Made by a program: the position numbers and the translations under genes
DNA from: Coccinella septempunctata
Lineage: Eukaryota; Arthropoda; Insecta; Coleoptera; Coccinellidae
Assembly (NCBI RefSeq): GCF_907165205.1
Contig: NC_058191.1
Coordinates: forward strand, 19,734,064-19,798,063
Direction: 5' to 3'
DNA: 64,000 nt
Shown here: positions 10,327 to 21,794 of the stretch, in pieces
Numbering within the stretch: position 1 is the first letter of the stretch
How the letters are laid out: each line of letters opens with the position of its first letter
The notes under the pieces: generated by a model
What the model was told of the DNA's origin: nothing
The model's input: only the letters and a program-made list of their open reading frames with translations
The model's database searches: none

Positions 10327-12551
10327 TTTCAGATGAAATTTGACACTTTTTACTCCAGCTTCCCAAAAACAGGTGAATAAATGGAAATAAAATTGAATTT
10401 TATGCCAACACTATATAGCAGCATAATTTTCGACCTTATCCTTATGATGTTTGGATATCAACAATTTATAAAGTTCGTCAAATTGTCGTTGAGCTCCTGT
10501 GAGGGCAAATTTTTCCTCGAAGAAAATCTTTTGAATGCAGCAATAAATGTTTCCCTGCTCAAATCTGATACAAGTTCTAAATGAAGGGCCTTAGTAGAGA
10601 AGCAAACAAATACCGCAATATATGCCTTAGAAATCGAAACCTTTCTTAATCTTGACTGTTTTATTTTAAATGGGCCACAAAAATTTATGCCAACATTTTC
10701 AAATGGCCTAGATTCTGTAACGCGAGGTGCTGGAAAACTTCCCATCTATTGCTCTGAAAATTTCGCCTTCAATCGAAAACAATTAACACATTTATGCAAT
10801 ACTTTTAAGATTTCTCAAACCCCGTTAATTAACCAGAATTTCATATTTAAATTTGCGAGCACTAGTCTAGTACCAGCATGAAATAAATTCAAATGTTCTC
10901 TTATTTTAATCATGTTCGTAATATGACAGTTTTTAGGCAAAATAATGGGATGTTTTTCAGAATAGGTAATTGGAGCATTATGTAATCTTCCCCCCACTCT
11001 AAGTAATCTATCCTAATCAATGAATGAAAATAAAGAATACAAACTTGACTTTTTACAGCAAATTTTACCATTATTTCACGAACTTTGAATTTCATTCTTG
11101 AAATAAGTTGCTTGTAGTGATACAATAATAGTTTCCAATGAATGATTCAATTCCGAACTTGTAAGATTTTCCAAAACTGTTTCATTTTTTGTGACCTTAC
11201 AATTATGAATAAACCTAAGACAATAGGTACGCGATAATAATCTGTATTTTACTCAAGATAAAAACCGTTCAAAATAAACGATGCTATCCTGACTTACAAC
11301 ATTCAAACCACATACATATTCACACGGCTCAGATGAAAATGATTCTTCGAATTCATGAATTTTGTCAATATTGAATGAGTACATTGGGAGTTGAGAATAA
11401 TTTCAGGACCACATCATCAGAGTTTGTTATCGTTACAACAATGAAAATTCTTATTGTTGGATTGTTTCGACTATTTACATAATGCCATGAGGAAACTGAA
11501 GTTAACTTTCTTATCAGGTTCACCCTGTTTGAAACATAAACATTCAACTTTATGGGTATGGATTTAATCCAAGCCAACACGATTTCTGAATCAGAAAATA
11601 ATTCATCACTGGTATTCGTGTCCTGACTTTTTAAATAATCAACTATGTAGTGGCAAAGAGGATTTTTATTTCCCCTGTCCTCTTTGTCACTACATGATAC
11701 TGATACTGATTATTCAGAAAATAATGAAACATTTATTACTTGATTTTCCAACTCAAAAATCTTTGTTATTTTGTTTATCAGTTTACTAAATAAAACTGCA
11801 CTATTGAGCTCCAGCTTCGGCACTGTTAATTTTTTATTCAATGGTGCTACCCTAGATTTCGAAGGCAACAAATTAATTGAAATATTTCCCCCATCACTTA
11901 CAGTTTTAGCATAAATGCAACAACCATAAGCGTTCATTGATGCATCACAAAATCCGCTAAGATCAACCTTAGTGTTTTTTGTACAATTTTTGATATTTCT
12001 GGGAACAATGACAGACGGTATAATCGAAAGTTTTTATAAACTCAAAACGTCCTTCATATAAATAATTCTTGAGGTAATTCTTCATCCCAAGATATTTTTT
12101 CGATCCATAGTTTCCTCATGAGTAGCTTTGATACAACAACTATGGGACCGATTAATCCTAAGGGATCGTACAGTCTAAATATGGAGCTTAAAAATGTTCG
12201 TTTAGTAAACTTACATATGTTCAATATGAATTTTTGTAAAATGTATTTTGAGGCAATCTGATTCAGCAGCATTATCAATGTAAGTATTATTTGAAAGAAT
12301 TTTCGAGGCAAGGGGATATTCGCTCTTATGAGTGTTGGCTAACTCAGATAAACACCTTGTTGCTAAAAAAGGTAAACTTTTCAAACCATAAGTAACAGTG
12401 TTCAAACGAATAAAATACAAAGGATCCTTCCTCCAAATAATCAGTTGAAAATTTCGATGATCCGGGTGCATACATTTGTCTGATATCAGTTATGAGAATA
12501 TTTTGTAAGTACGAAATAAAATAAAAATATCATAAATATCCCTTTGGAACA
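10327..12551 (-). pseudogene. BEL/Pao pol: RT end, Pao domain, RNase H and integrase core
   Basis: Read downward on the minus strand: HPDHRNFQLIIWRKDP and LATRCLSELA (RT, 12471-12211), a YIDN in place of the usual YVDD next to a frameshift, TKRTFLSSIFRLYDPLGLIGP (Peptidase_A17/Pao region, about 12200), VPKLELNSAVL (about 11800), AWIKSIPIKLNVYVSNRV (RNase H-like, 11580), MGGRLHNAPITYSEKHPIILP (10997), the zinc-binding CVNC block (about 10790) and GINFCGPFKIKQSRL (10745; the first integrase Asp of DFxGPF reads Asn here). A final EAGVKSVKFHL block lies at about 10330-10365. There are many stops and shifts. The 5' parts of the same element lie at 18316-19275 and 21795-22000. Confidence 0.85.
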
Positions 12552-12692
12552 TGTAGAATTCACTTATGTAGACACTGGCTCGGCAATATCCACGAACTAA
12601 CTGCTAATCGTCGACTCTCACCTGCGGTTCTCGTCTTCTGACTCATAGCATTAGTCATGAATACACGAGACAGTGTAATCACGTACACTACA
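12552..12692 (-). repeat. 3' LTR of nested Ty3/gypsy element
   Basis: This 141-bp block begins TGTAGAATTC and ends GTACACTACA. It is repeated, with a 5-bp insertion and a few substitutions, at 18170-18315. The flanking GAACA (12547-12551 and 18316-18320) is a 5-bp target duplication. The BEL reverse transcriptase is split at exactly this point. Confidence 0.9.
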
Positions 12693-12954
12693 TCTCTCCT
12701 ATGTTGAATTAATGAAACAACAAATTGAAAATAAGAGTTTTATTTCTTTCTGATATTTTATAAACTATCAAATATTCAATGAATAATAAGTTAAGTGTTC
12801 CAGCAATTTGGTAATCCAACAAAACTCAATATGGCTATCTGCCAAACGGAGATACAGAATGCCCAACATAATAACTATATAATCATGACCCAACAACATA
12901 AAACAACTATTTGGTGACCTATTGGAAATACATAATAAAAGTATTCGCGCATTA
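12693..12954. other. Gypsy 3' non-coding region
   Basis: AT-rich sequence lies between the LTR at 12692 and the integrase stop near 12955. No ORF of note and no clear polypurine tract could be fixed. It is part of the gypsy element by position. Confidence 0.5.
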
Positions 12955-14754
12955 TTCCGATAGGCACTCGTTCATTCCATCAACTTGCCTTTCGTCCTTA
13001 TCCTGACCCTCCTGCGGCACTGCTGTCCACTGACCTTCCACCCTCTTGAGATGGACAACATTCCTCCGAAATACTTGACCTGTTTGATCGTTCCTCACAG
13101 TTATGTCGCCCTCTTTGGATTCTTCAACAGTGTGAGGTGTGGGGTTGAAGTTGGTGCAAAGTTTATTTCCTTTCTCCATATTCTTAACATAAACTTTGTC
13201 CCCTACATTTAATGTTGCATCTGTAGCTCATCTTTGTTTGTCACCGTACTCCTTTCCTTTCTCTTTGTGGATCTTATCTCTATCTCTGACCTTCTCATCA
13301 TTTCCTGAATTGTTAACTCTGTCCAATGATGGAATTTTATCTCGATTTTGGCGCCCAAAAAATAGTTCCGACGGTGATTTACCCGTTACTGAATGAGGCG
13401 TACTATTATACATTACGAGATATTCCCATAAACTCTCTCTCAAGTATTTTTTCTCCAAATGGATTATTTTTAAACGCTTTAGGATGTCTCGATTCTGTCT
13501 GTCGACCTCCCCGTTTTGTTGAGGCCAGTACGGAATAGTGTTGAATATCTTGATGTTGCAGCTGTCACAAAAACTTCTAAATTCTTCGCTAACAAATTGT
13601 TTCCCATTGTCTGCTGTTATTGACACGGGATATCCAAGTCTGCTGAAGATCTCTTTGTAACGGCTGTAATAGTCAATTAGAACGAGCACGTATTCGTGGT
13701 TAGGCAATGGGCCTAGCAAATCCATTGCGACGTCTACCCATGGTGCTAGGGGGAGCTCACGTCTCTTCATTGGTGACGGTGGATTAGGTAATCCAACCAA
13801 GGTACAGCTTTTGCAAGATTTTACCAGGTTTTCGACGTCTTTGTCGATTCGCGGCCACCATACCTTGGAACGTAATCGACCCTTCATTGCGACAATCCCT
13901 GGATGACCTTCGTGGGCGGCGTCTAGGACGTTCTTTCGCAATTTCTGAGGTATTACGATCCGGTGACGTCTGAGCAATATATTTCCATAGAAACATAGTT
14001 CGTTTTCGAAAATTTTGTAGCTTTTTGCTATGTCGTCCCAGTCCTGTTCATAAACGCCTTTTTTCACACAATTTATTTCTTTGTCGCTTCCAGAAAACTT
14101 GATGATGTCACTCATTGGAACGGCTCGCGGTCGGGCTTGTTCTATAATCTGGTGGATGTGGATGTCTTGACCCTTCGACGGTGAATTTGAACATACGCAT
14201 AATCGGGACAAGGAATCAGCGATGTTCATTTTCCCCGGTTTATACATCACTTTGTATTTATAAGATTGTAGCCTGAGCACCCACCTTTCTATTCAGGCGC
14301 AAGGCTTTGATTTAGGCCCGAATAAGATCTCTAGGGGCTTATGATCCGTAATTAGATGAAATTCTTTTCCGAATAGGAATATGTTGAAGTGTTCCACCGA
14401 CCAGACCAATGCCAAAGCTTCCTTTTCAGTCTGACTGTATTTCCTTTCGCACTCAGTCAAGGCCCTGTTTTCGAACGCGATTATGCGTGGACCTTTAGAA
14501 TCAAGTTGGACTAAGACAGCACCAAGTCCAACTAGGCTCGCATCTGCTATGACCTGAGTCTTGTCACTTACGTCGTAATAACCCAAGGATTGTATTTTGG
14601 TCAAGGTATTCTTCAAATCTTCGAAAGTACTAGCTTGAGCTTGTCCCCAGAATGGTAGTATGCTTGTGTTCTTGCTGAGTTTCTTCCGTAACAATTCTTT
14701 TAAGGGTTCTGTTTTTGTAGCCAGGTTCGGAATCCATTTATTGACATAATTCAC
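12955..14754 (-). pseudogene. Gypsy RNase H and integrase (nested element)
   Basis: Minus-strand frame 14754-14293 carries the RNase H region (QVIADASLVGLGAVLVQL, TEKEALALVWSVEHF, LITDHKPLEILF). After a single in-frame stop at 14293-14295 the same frame runs on (14280-13228) through KPGKMNIADSLSRL, the HHCC zinc domain (HEGHPGIVAMKGRLRSKVWW, CKSC), the core Asp (VDVAMDLLGPLP), TADNGKQFVSEEF, and the Glu in PQQNGEVDRQNR. Another single stop at 13228-13230 precedes the C-terminal part. A gap between SRYKEI and FSRLGYP suggests a small in-frame deletion. The type resembles 'K02A2.6-like' insect gypsy elements. Not functional. Confidence 0.9.
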
Positions 14755-15268
14755 CAGACCAAGGAAACTTTAGCCTTACCGATTTTCGGGAGTAATTGGT
14801 CCATACAAGGCAAGGGGTGATTTTCCCGCATTATAGCTGTGTTAGCAGAACGCATATCGACACAGAGGCGTAAATCGCCATTCTCTTTCAATATAGGTAC
14901 AACTGGAGATACCCATCTTGATGCACCATGCACTTCTTCTATGATATCACGGTCAAGAAGTTCTTTTAATTTTTTTTCTACCTTCTCTTCAAGGGGAATT
15001 GGTATTCTTCTATAAGGTTGTGATAAAGGCTTGATCATCGTATTAATTGGAATCTCTACTAACACGTTTTTGAACTTGGGAAATGGTTGAATCGCGGGCT
15101 CGTCTTCGATTGAATTGATATCCAGACCTATTTTCAGAACACCCAATCTGGTTGCAGTTTCCTTCCCGAGTGAATCTCGTGTTCCTTCGGGTATAACGTA
15201 TACTGTGGCTCGTGTTTTGAGGTTTGCAATTGCAATGGTTGTTTCGAAACAACCCTTTACGTTGAGTG
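14755..15268 (-). pseudogene. Gypsy protease tail and reverse transcriptase start, RT core deleted
   Basis: Frame 15146-14751 has PLSQPYRRIPIPLEEKVEKK, LLDRDIIEEV, ASRWVSPVVPILKENGDLRLCVDMR, then stops after KIGKAKVS. The next recognisable sequence is NYVNKWIPNLATKTEPL, which normally follows the whole RT palm and thumb. Several hundred bases including the catalytic YxDD have therefore been lost, together with a frame change at 14751-14760. This makes the copy incapable of reverse transcription. Upstream the frame joins the protease at 16398 if the RTE insert is ignored. Confidence 0.88.
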
Positions 15269-15280
15269 GTGTTGTGCTTC

Positions 15281-16385
15281 TTCTTCTTCTTCTTCCTTCT
15301 ATCGTTTAGGCGATTCGCCTGTTTCCTTTCGTCGATTCTCCGCCTATACTGTCAAATTGTCGCTCCATCGTTTTCGAGGACGTCCTAAACTCCTGCGACC
15401 TAGTGGAGATTTGTCGCGTGCAATTCGGACCATTCTACTCTCGTCCATTCTACCGAAGTGCGCGTTCCATTCCCTTTTTCGGCCTAGTACCCACTGATTA
15501 ACATTTTCCACTCTGCAAGTTTTTCTTATGTCCTCACTTCTCTCCTTATCCAGTAGTGTTTTTCCAGCTATCCTGCGAAGTACTCTCATTTCGGTGGTCT
15601 CCAGTAGTTGTCTAGTCCTCGCTGTGTCAGGTCGAGTTTCAGCGGTGTATGTCATAGTTGGTCTTACTACTGCCTTGTATATTCTGGATTTTGTTTGTAT
15701 GGTTATGTTTTTATTTCGCCATACTGTGTCATTCAAACATCCCGCTACTCTTGTTGCCCTCGTAGTTTGCTCCCTCACCTCCTCTTCAACATCACCACAG
15801 CCAGAGATGTCTATTCCCAAGTACTTGAACTTCATTTCTTGTTGGATAACTTTGCCTTCAACTTCCAGTTTGCACCTCAGTGGAGTTTTTGATGTTGTCA
15901 TACACTTCGTTTTCTGGGTTGATATTATCATATTGAAGGATTTGGCAATACAGTTGAATCGATGTAATAACCGCTGCAGGTCGTCTTCACTCTCTGCCAC
16001 CAGTACAGCGTCGTCGGCATAGCACAGAATTGCTATTTCACGATTGCCCATTCTGTAACCCTTCAGTGCACGTACACTCCTTATCACCTCGTCCATAATA
16101 ATGTTAAAAAGGAGAGGGCTCAGCGAATCCCCCTGTCTAATGCCACGGCCCACAGCTATTGGCTCAGTCAAGACCCCGTTTATTTTCGCCTGAATCCAAT
16201 TTTCCTCATACACGTTCTGGATGGTTTTAATGAGGTTATGCGGTATCTGCCTATTGTAAAGTAGGTGTAAAACGTCTTTCAGTTGCACACGATCGAACGC
16301 TTTTTCCAAATCAACAAAGCACATGTATGCTGGCCTGTTGTATTCTATCGATTTTTCCCTTATCTGTCTTAAAACAAACACCGGT
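15281..16385 (-). mobile_element. RTE-type LINE, 5'-truncated, inserted in gypsy
   Basis: The 12-bp sequence GTGTTGTGCTTC occurs at both ends (15269-15280 and 16386-16397), a typical LINE target duplication. The minus-strand ORF 16381-15344 (345 aa) starts inside the RT domain: CFVDLEKAFDRV, GRGIRQGDSLSPLLFNIIMDE, CYADDAVLVAE (catalytic ADD) and a C-terminal LGRPRKRWSDNL. The style is that of RTE-clade elements. The 3' tail is a short (GAA)n run at about 15281-15296. The 5' part, including the endonuclease, is missing. The ORF that remains has no internal stop, suggesting a fairly recent insertion. Confidence 0.88.
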
Positions 16386-16397
16386 GTGTTGTGCTTC

Positions 16398-16640
16398 CGT
16401 ACCCAAAAAGTGTTTTATCAGGGTTTTTTATCGGGTTATCGATTTCAACTCCTTGGTTTTTCAGAGTTTCCCATGTTTTTTGTGTAATGAGGTTCACTCT
16501 ACAACCTGAGTCAATAAGCATGTTCGTTTTTATTCCGCCTAATGAACAATTCACCGTGCAGTCATCGTGCATATTGAACACGTAGTCCACTTCGATCTTC
16601 TTTTTCTTGGAGCCTTTATCGCTTTTCGAATTGGTTCCTA
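16398..16640 (-). pseudogene. Gypsy protease domain
   Basis: Minus-strand frame 16590-16369 contains NMLIDSGCRVNLITQKTWE, the aspartic protease active site (DSG). It is followed by LFGYGSTT, where the RTE LINE has inserted. The protein is the retroelement protease that would cleave the Gag-Pol polyprotein. Confidence 0.85.
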
Positions 16641-17312
16641 TTAGGTCGAAGTCTTGCGCTTTTCTTTTAACTGGCTGGCTTCTCGATTTACAATATTGAC
16701 GGAAATGTCCATCTTTTCCGCATCCGAAACATTTAATATCCCTTGCTGGACACTCCCTATCTTCAGACCTATGTTTGGAGCTTCCACACCTGCCGCAACT
16801 TTTTTCTGGAACCTATTCCCTTTTGTTGAATTCCAACTGTCCCTATTTATTTGTCGGCTTCCTTTGTTATGAATAGCGTTTACTTCATCACTCCCTTGTT
16901 TCTTAAATTCGTAATATTCCATTTGCTTGTTGACAATTTCCAGCGTGTTTGCTTCTGTTATAATCTTCTCGAGGGTTATACTATCACCAATAGTTAAAAT
17001 CTTCTTCCGTAAGTCCGTTGATGTGCACTTTTCCGTAATTTGGTCTATTAGGTGGTCATCTTTTCTATCGAAGTTGCATCGATCCGCTTGTTTTCTCAGT
17101 CTGACCAAAAATCTTTCAAAGTTTTCCCCTTCTTCTTGTTTTATTAGTCGAAACAGATGTCGTTCGTAGACTCGATTTTGCTTCGGCAAAAAGAATTCGT
17201 CTAGTTTCTGGATGGCCACATCGAAAACATTCACACCTATTGCAACTTCTGCGTGGGCACCGGGCAAGTTGTAATATATCTCCTGTAGACCTGTCCCGCC
17301 TAAATGCAACAA
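16641..17312 (-). pseudogene. Gypsy Gag-like protein with zinc knuckles
   Basis: The 223-aa frame 17312-16641 has the retrotransposon gag core (YERHLFRLIKQEEGENFERFLVRLRKQADRC, residues about 60-95) and a basic C-terminus. CCHC knuckles (CGRCGSSKHRSEDREC, CFGCGKDGHFRQYC) are read from about 16815-16690 in a neighbouring frame, so a frameshift separates them from the core. Gag would form the virus-like particle and bind RNA through the knuckles. Confidence 0.85.
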
Positions 17313-17509
17313 AGTTGCTCTTCTTTTCGGTTGATCTTGTATCTCAGCAGCATCAAGATAAATGAGCAGGGCTCTCTTCCATTTTTCTCATCTACTTCCG
17401 ATGGAGGCACCATCACCTTCTACATCCAACCCCTCTAAGGGCGGCAGAGAATTAGCCATAATGCTAAATCCCGTTGAGGTAACCTGGAATTCAATCCAAC
17501 TCACTTTTT

Positions 17510-17945
17510 TTGTTCCCAATTTAATGGTGGTCTTAAGACCAATAACACCAATACAAGTGCTCAATATAAAATTTAAAATTCCCAATTTAATGGAGGTAGT
17601 TTTCGATACCACGATATGTTTCCAATTTAATGGGGGCAAGTTGCCAAACCACAATGTTTCCAATTTAATGGGGGCAAGTTGCCAAATCACAATGTTTCCA
17701 ATTAAATGGGGGCAAGTTGCCACAAACATCTATTTTCCAAACAAATAGATCTAGTTTCATATCATAGGTCAACTACGATTTTAGCAATGCATATTCCCAA
17801 TTTAATGGAGGCAAGTTGCCACAAAACATCTTTTTTCCAATTAAATGGAGGCAAGTTGCCACAACGCATTTTTTCCAATTAAATGGAGGCAAGTTGCCAC
17901 ATTTAACTTTCCTAATTTAATGGGGGCGGATCGCCATTGGTTAGT
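17510..17945. repeat. About 37-bp minisatellite in gypsy 5' leader
   Basis: The motif CCAATTTAATGGGGGCAAGT (with A/G variants) recurs about nine times, near 17518, 17583, 17622, 17659, 17697, 17790, 17838, 17874 and 17912, often 36-39 bp apart and followed by TGCCA. It lies between gag and the 5' LTR of the minus-strand gypsy, that is, in its untranslated leader. Unit spacing is irregular between 17720 and 17790. Confidence 0.9.
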
Positions 17946-18148
17946 ATTGAAAAGATGATATTGTGTTAGGGCTGATTTCATGTAGTAGTATTCAGAAAGT
18001 TCGCTACCCCATTGAAATTATGTGTTGGAATATGTCGTGGTTTTCAATAAGAAAATGGTTGATGACTTGATTTTGATATTATTTCTTTTTTTTTTAACAA
18101 TAGTGTTTACAATCCCTGAACTTCCTTCACTAATCAAACTAATTATTT

Positions 18149-18168
18149 TCCTTTTCACTCGTCGCCAC
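18149..18168 (-). other. Candidate primer-binding site of gypsy
   Basis: Two bases inside the 5' LTR, the minus strand reads TGGCGACGAGTGAAAAGG. It begins with the TGG complementary to a tRNA CCA end and lies where a PBS belongs. The donor tRNA was not identified. Confidence 0.5.
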
Positions 18169-18169
18169 T

Positions 18170-18315
18170 CGTAGAATTCAATTCACTTCTGTAGACACTG
18201 GCTCGGCAATATCCACGAACTAACTGCTAATCGTCGACTCTCACCTGCGGTTCTCGTCTTCTCATTCATAGCATTAGTCATGAATACACGAGACAGTGTA
18301 ATCACGTACACTACA
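18170..18315 (-). repeat. 5' LTR of nested Ty3/gypsy element
   Basis: Partner of the block at 12552-12692. It differs by a 5-bp insertion near its inner end and a few substitutions (for example near 18264-18266). The terminal CTACA is followed by the GAACA target duplication. An LTR this short (about 145 bp) is at the low end for gypsy elements. Confidence 0.9.
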
Positions 18316-19275
18316 GAACAATTTTCCATTGTAAAGAAAATCATTCAAACAAAGTTTGTTGTTAGTTTTCATACTCCCATCAAATACAACCCTCAACTTT
18401 GTGGTTATTTTATCATTTCGTATTATAGGATGATGAGCAAGAAAGTATGTTGAAGTATCATTATGTCTAATTTCGTTAGAGTTCAAAAGTTCAGCATGAT
18501 TCAAATTAAAACATTCATCAATAAACTGAGAATAGTCTTCAAATAATTTTATATCGTTTTTTTAAATTATGAAATCGCTTGAAAGTAAAGGTGCATGAAT
18601 CTCCCAAATATATATCTGATAACGGGATTTCGAATGGTAATTTCACCTAAAATTTATTTCCAATTTTTGCTACTTTCTCTCTGAAGATATTTTCGCAGGC
18701 TTCCTGCTCGTTACAAAACTCTTCCTGAAATTCGGTAATGCTCTCGGCTTGCCAGAATCTTTCCATCAAGCTGTCCAGTTTTCTGATATCTAGAGAACAA
18801 TGATGAGAACAAAGACCATTAGTATCTTTCTCAGAATAGTTCGTCTTTAATAATCCACCCACAATATATCCGAACAGTGTGTTGTACAGGACAGGTCTCT
18901 GAGGTCCCAATTTTTAGTATTAATAATATTGAAAAGAAAACATCTGCGCCCAACAATATAGAAATTTCATCAGGGGTGTTGAAATTTGGATCAGCTAGGT
19001 ATATATTCTTAGGAATTGCAAGGTGTTCTATATCAAAATGAAGTTGAGGCAATTTTGAAGTTATTTTATCTGCAACTGCGCAGGTTACATTGATGCTGAG
19101 TTTGTTCATACAGGAAAATATTTTAAAAGAAACCAATTGTTCAACTACGGATTCTTTTACATTGACACCAATTAATGTCATGTCAGTTTCAGAGCTTTCA
19201 CATTTTATATTACCTGCTAATTATTTTTTAATGAGTGATTACTGACTCCCAGAATCCAGAAGAATTTTCACTAAA
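18316..19275 (-). pseudogene. BEL/Pao protease and start of reverse transcriptase
   Basis: Top of the minus-strand order: ILLDSGSQ (aspartic protease active site, about 19255) followed by stops, then frame 19181-18831 (SINVTCAVADKITSKLPQL, ISILLGADVFFSIL; DUF1758-type protease region), frame 18910-18647 (GPQRPVLYNTLFGYIVGG, LMERFWQAESI) and the RT start 18504-18316 (HHPIIRNDKITTKLRVVFDGS). RT is then cut by the gypsy insertion. Several stops and frameshifts are present. It continues the BEL element at 10327-12551. Confidence 0.87.
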
Positions 19276-19296
19276 ATAATAATAATAATAATAATC
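19273..19296. repeat. (AAT)n microsatellite
   Basis: About eight AAT units lie at the junction between BEL coding sequence and the inserted LINE pieces. Confidence 0.8.
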
Positions 19297-19765
19297 TTCT
19301 AGATAGGCACACTGAAAAAATTTCAAAATACAGAGATCTCGAGGAACAAACCAGAAGACAGTGGAAGCTGAAAGATATCAAGACCATCCCTATTGTCATT
19401 TCATCTACAGGCCTGATACCGAAGAAACTACTGGAGAACTTGAGGAAACTTCAGTTAGACGAAAATATCTATAGAGTCATGCAGAAGGCGGTACTGCTCG
19501 CAACGGCGAGAACTGTACGCAAGTACATGGGAAATGCAGAGGAACACCGTCTGCGCCGACAGGAAGTACGGGTGGAGCAGGAATCCAACCTACAGCAGGG
19601 AGGCGAGGAGCGACCCGGACCCGACCACCATCATGAGCCCGAAAACCTGGAAAGGGCTCCAACAGAGCTTAATCCTTTTGATATCTGAGATATCTGGGAT
19701 GAGTGAATTTTCCTCTGGAGAGGAGTGTGAAAGCCGCAAGGCTAAAGTCATAATATATTTATTGA
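19297..19765 (+). pseudogene. R2-like LINE 3'-terminal fragment
   Basis: The plus-strand reading DIKTIPIVISSTGLIPKK and VMQKAVLLATARTVRKYMG is the C-terminus found in R2/type-1-like LINE proteins of insects. A 3' UTR ends in GTGAAAGCCGCAAGGCTAAAG. A second fragment of the same family with the same terminal bases is at 25938-26690 in opposite orientation. No RT domain is present in this piece. The clade name is tentative. Confidence 0.7.
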
Positions 19766-19775
19766 TCCTCTGAGA

Positions 19776-21790
19776 CATATAAACAAACATGTATAGGACA
19801 GCTCAAAAAACAAAAAGAAAACAGAAAAATTACTCGACTTGAAATACAAATGGTTGTCGATAATAATCAGCAACACTATAAAAACATTCCTTAATCAGTT
19901 TAGCCTTAACCTTCTTTTTAAATTCCTTGAGTTCGAGAGACTCAACATTTTGGTAAATGATTAAATAATTTGATACACTGATATTTTGGTGAATATTCAA
20001 ATCTAGTTGTTTTATGTTTTGGAATGTGGAATAGTTCCCCATTTCTAGTACTATAGCTGTGAAAGCTGGAAAGTTTTATGAAGTCCCTCTCATTCTCCTT
20101 AAAATACACCAGGCACTTAAAGATGTATCCACACGCCACTGTTAGAATCCCACTCTCTACAAATGTCGGACGACAAGAGGTTCTGGGATGGATATTGAAC
20201 ATCATTCGCAAGATTCTTTTCTGAGTTAAGAATACCCTATCAACATCAGTGGAGTTTCCCCAGAGCATAATATTATAGGAAAGATGGCTGTAAACAAGAC
20301 TATAATATATGTTGACAATAGCGCTTATAGGAAGTGAGTTTTTGACCCTGCTTATTGCATAGTAAAAACTATTTAGTTTCTTACAAATGGAATCGACATG
20401 TGCAACCCATCTTAGATTGGAATCGATGTAAATACCAAGAAATTTTGAGTGCTGCGCCGACGAAATGATATCATCCATATGACGTATAACTAGAACTCGC
20501 TCACGACCCCTCAGAGTGAAATGAACACATTGTGTTTTCTCAATGTTTATTATGAGTGAATTTGAACGACACCACTCAACAAAGCATTTCACCAACTTAC
20601 AACACAGTTCCTGAAGGTCATCAAAAGTACGAGCAGTTACCAACATAGAGGTATCGTCAGCAAACAAAAGTATTCTGATGAACTTGATTAGCGGAAGTAG
20701 ATCTGAGAAATTAGATGAATTAGCCATCATCTTTCTCAGATATTCAGGTAAGTCATTAATAAATAGTAGGAAAAGGAGTGGTCCCAGAACGGAACCTTGT
20801 GGGACTCCAAGGTTCAACTCTCGTTCGGTTGAAATGAAATCAGCCACCTTGACGGACATTGTTCAACTCTCAAGATAACTTGATAGCCAATTAAGAAACA
20901 CACCTCTAAAACCCAAATTGTAGCACTTGTCAAGAAGAACTTGAAAAGAAAGATTGTCGAATGCCCTCGAGAGGTCAAAAAATAACCCCGCGACGAACTG
21001 GCCATCATCGAGATACTCATACACGAATTCAACAAAATAAAGTGCTCCTGACTGAGTTGAGCGACCTGATCGAAACCCATGCTGAGAGGTATCAAGTATA
21101 TGGTATGTGTCCAAGTAGTTCATCATTCTATTGAACACAATTCGCTCAAAAACCTTAGAAAAAACACTTAGGATGGAAATTGGTCTGTAGTTTGCTACAT
21201 CATATGCAGAGTTATTTTTGTAAATGGAAACGAATACAGCCCTTTTGAGGAGGTGAGGGAAAACGCCACAGCTTATAGAAAGATTAATCAGATGGACTAA
21301 ATGTGGAGCAATATCCACACTAATCAGCTTCAAGATACGAGAAGAAATAGAATCAACTCCACTACTCATTTTGCTCTTAAGTGATTTTATAGTGTCCAAT
21401 ACTTCACACTCTACAACAGGATAGAAAAAAAAATTTGAATCGAGTATTTTGGATTGGGTACCGGGAAAAGAAGATAAATTTTTGTAAAAGAAGTTGAGTT
21501 TTCTCTCAGTTATGGTAGAAAAATAATCAACGAAGAACGTCGCAACATCTTCAGCCTTAGTGTACGAAACATTATCAACCAGAAGCTCAATAGGTCGTAT
21601 TATTCTGTTGGATCTTCCAGTCATAGCATTCACCAAACTCCAAATAGTTTTGTTTTTATTTTCAGAATTTTGTATGAGTTGGTTATTATATCTTGATTTA
21701 GTATCCCTAATTAGTGTGCTGTAAGATTTTTTCGCTCGCTTATATAAATTATAGGTTGATTGGCATGACAAATTTTGATGTATATATTCT
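19776..21790 (-). pseudogene. LINE ORF2, nearly intact RT with one nonsense codon
   Basis: Minus-strand frames 21882-20863 and 20859-19942 are the same reading frame, separated by a single TGA at 20863-20865. Real LINE sequence seems to begin near 21770 (NLYKRAKKSYSTLIRDTKS); the codons above that come from the BEL target. Motifs are NYRPISILSVFSKVFERIVFNRM, the palm block LFFDLSRAFDN, GVPQGSVLGPLLFLLFINDLP and LLFADDTSML (catalytic ADD), with a C-terminal TSCRPTFVESGILTV block. The endonuclease domain is absent (5' truncation). An AATAAA on the minus strand near 19757 is a likely poly(A) signal. It is inserted between BEL gag and protease. Confidence 0.87.
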
Positions 21791-21794
21791 CCAG

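Noticed and set aside
13784..13996. 70-aa Arg-rich ORF on the minus strand
   Set aside because: It overlaps the gypsy integrase in another frame and is a shadow of it.
17510..17945. Regularly spaced repeats resembling a CRISPR array
   Set aside because: Units vary in sequence and spacing, spacers are not unique, no cas genes, and the context is an insect retroelement leader.
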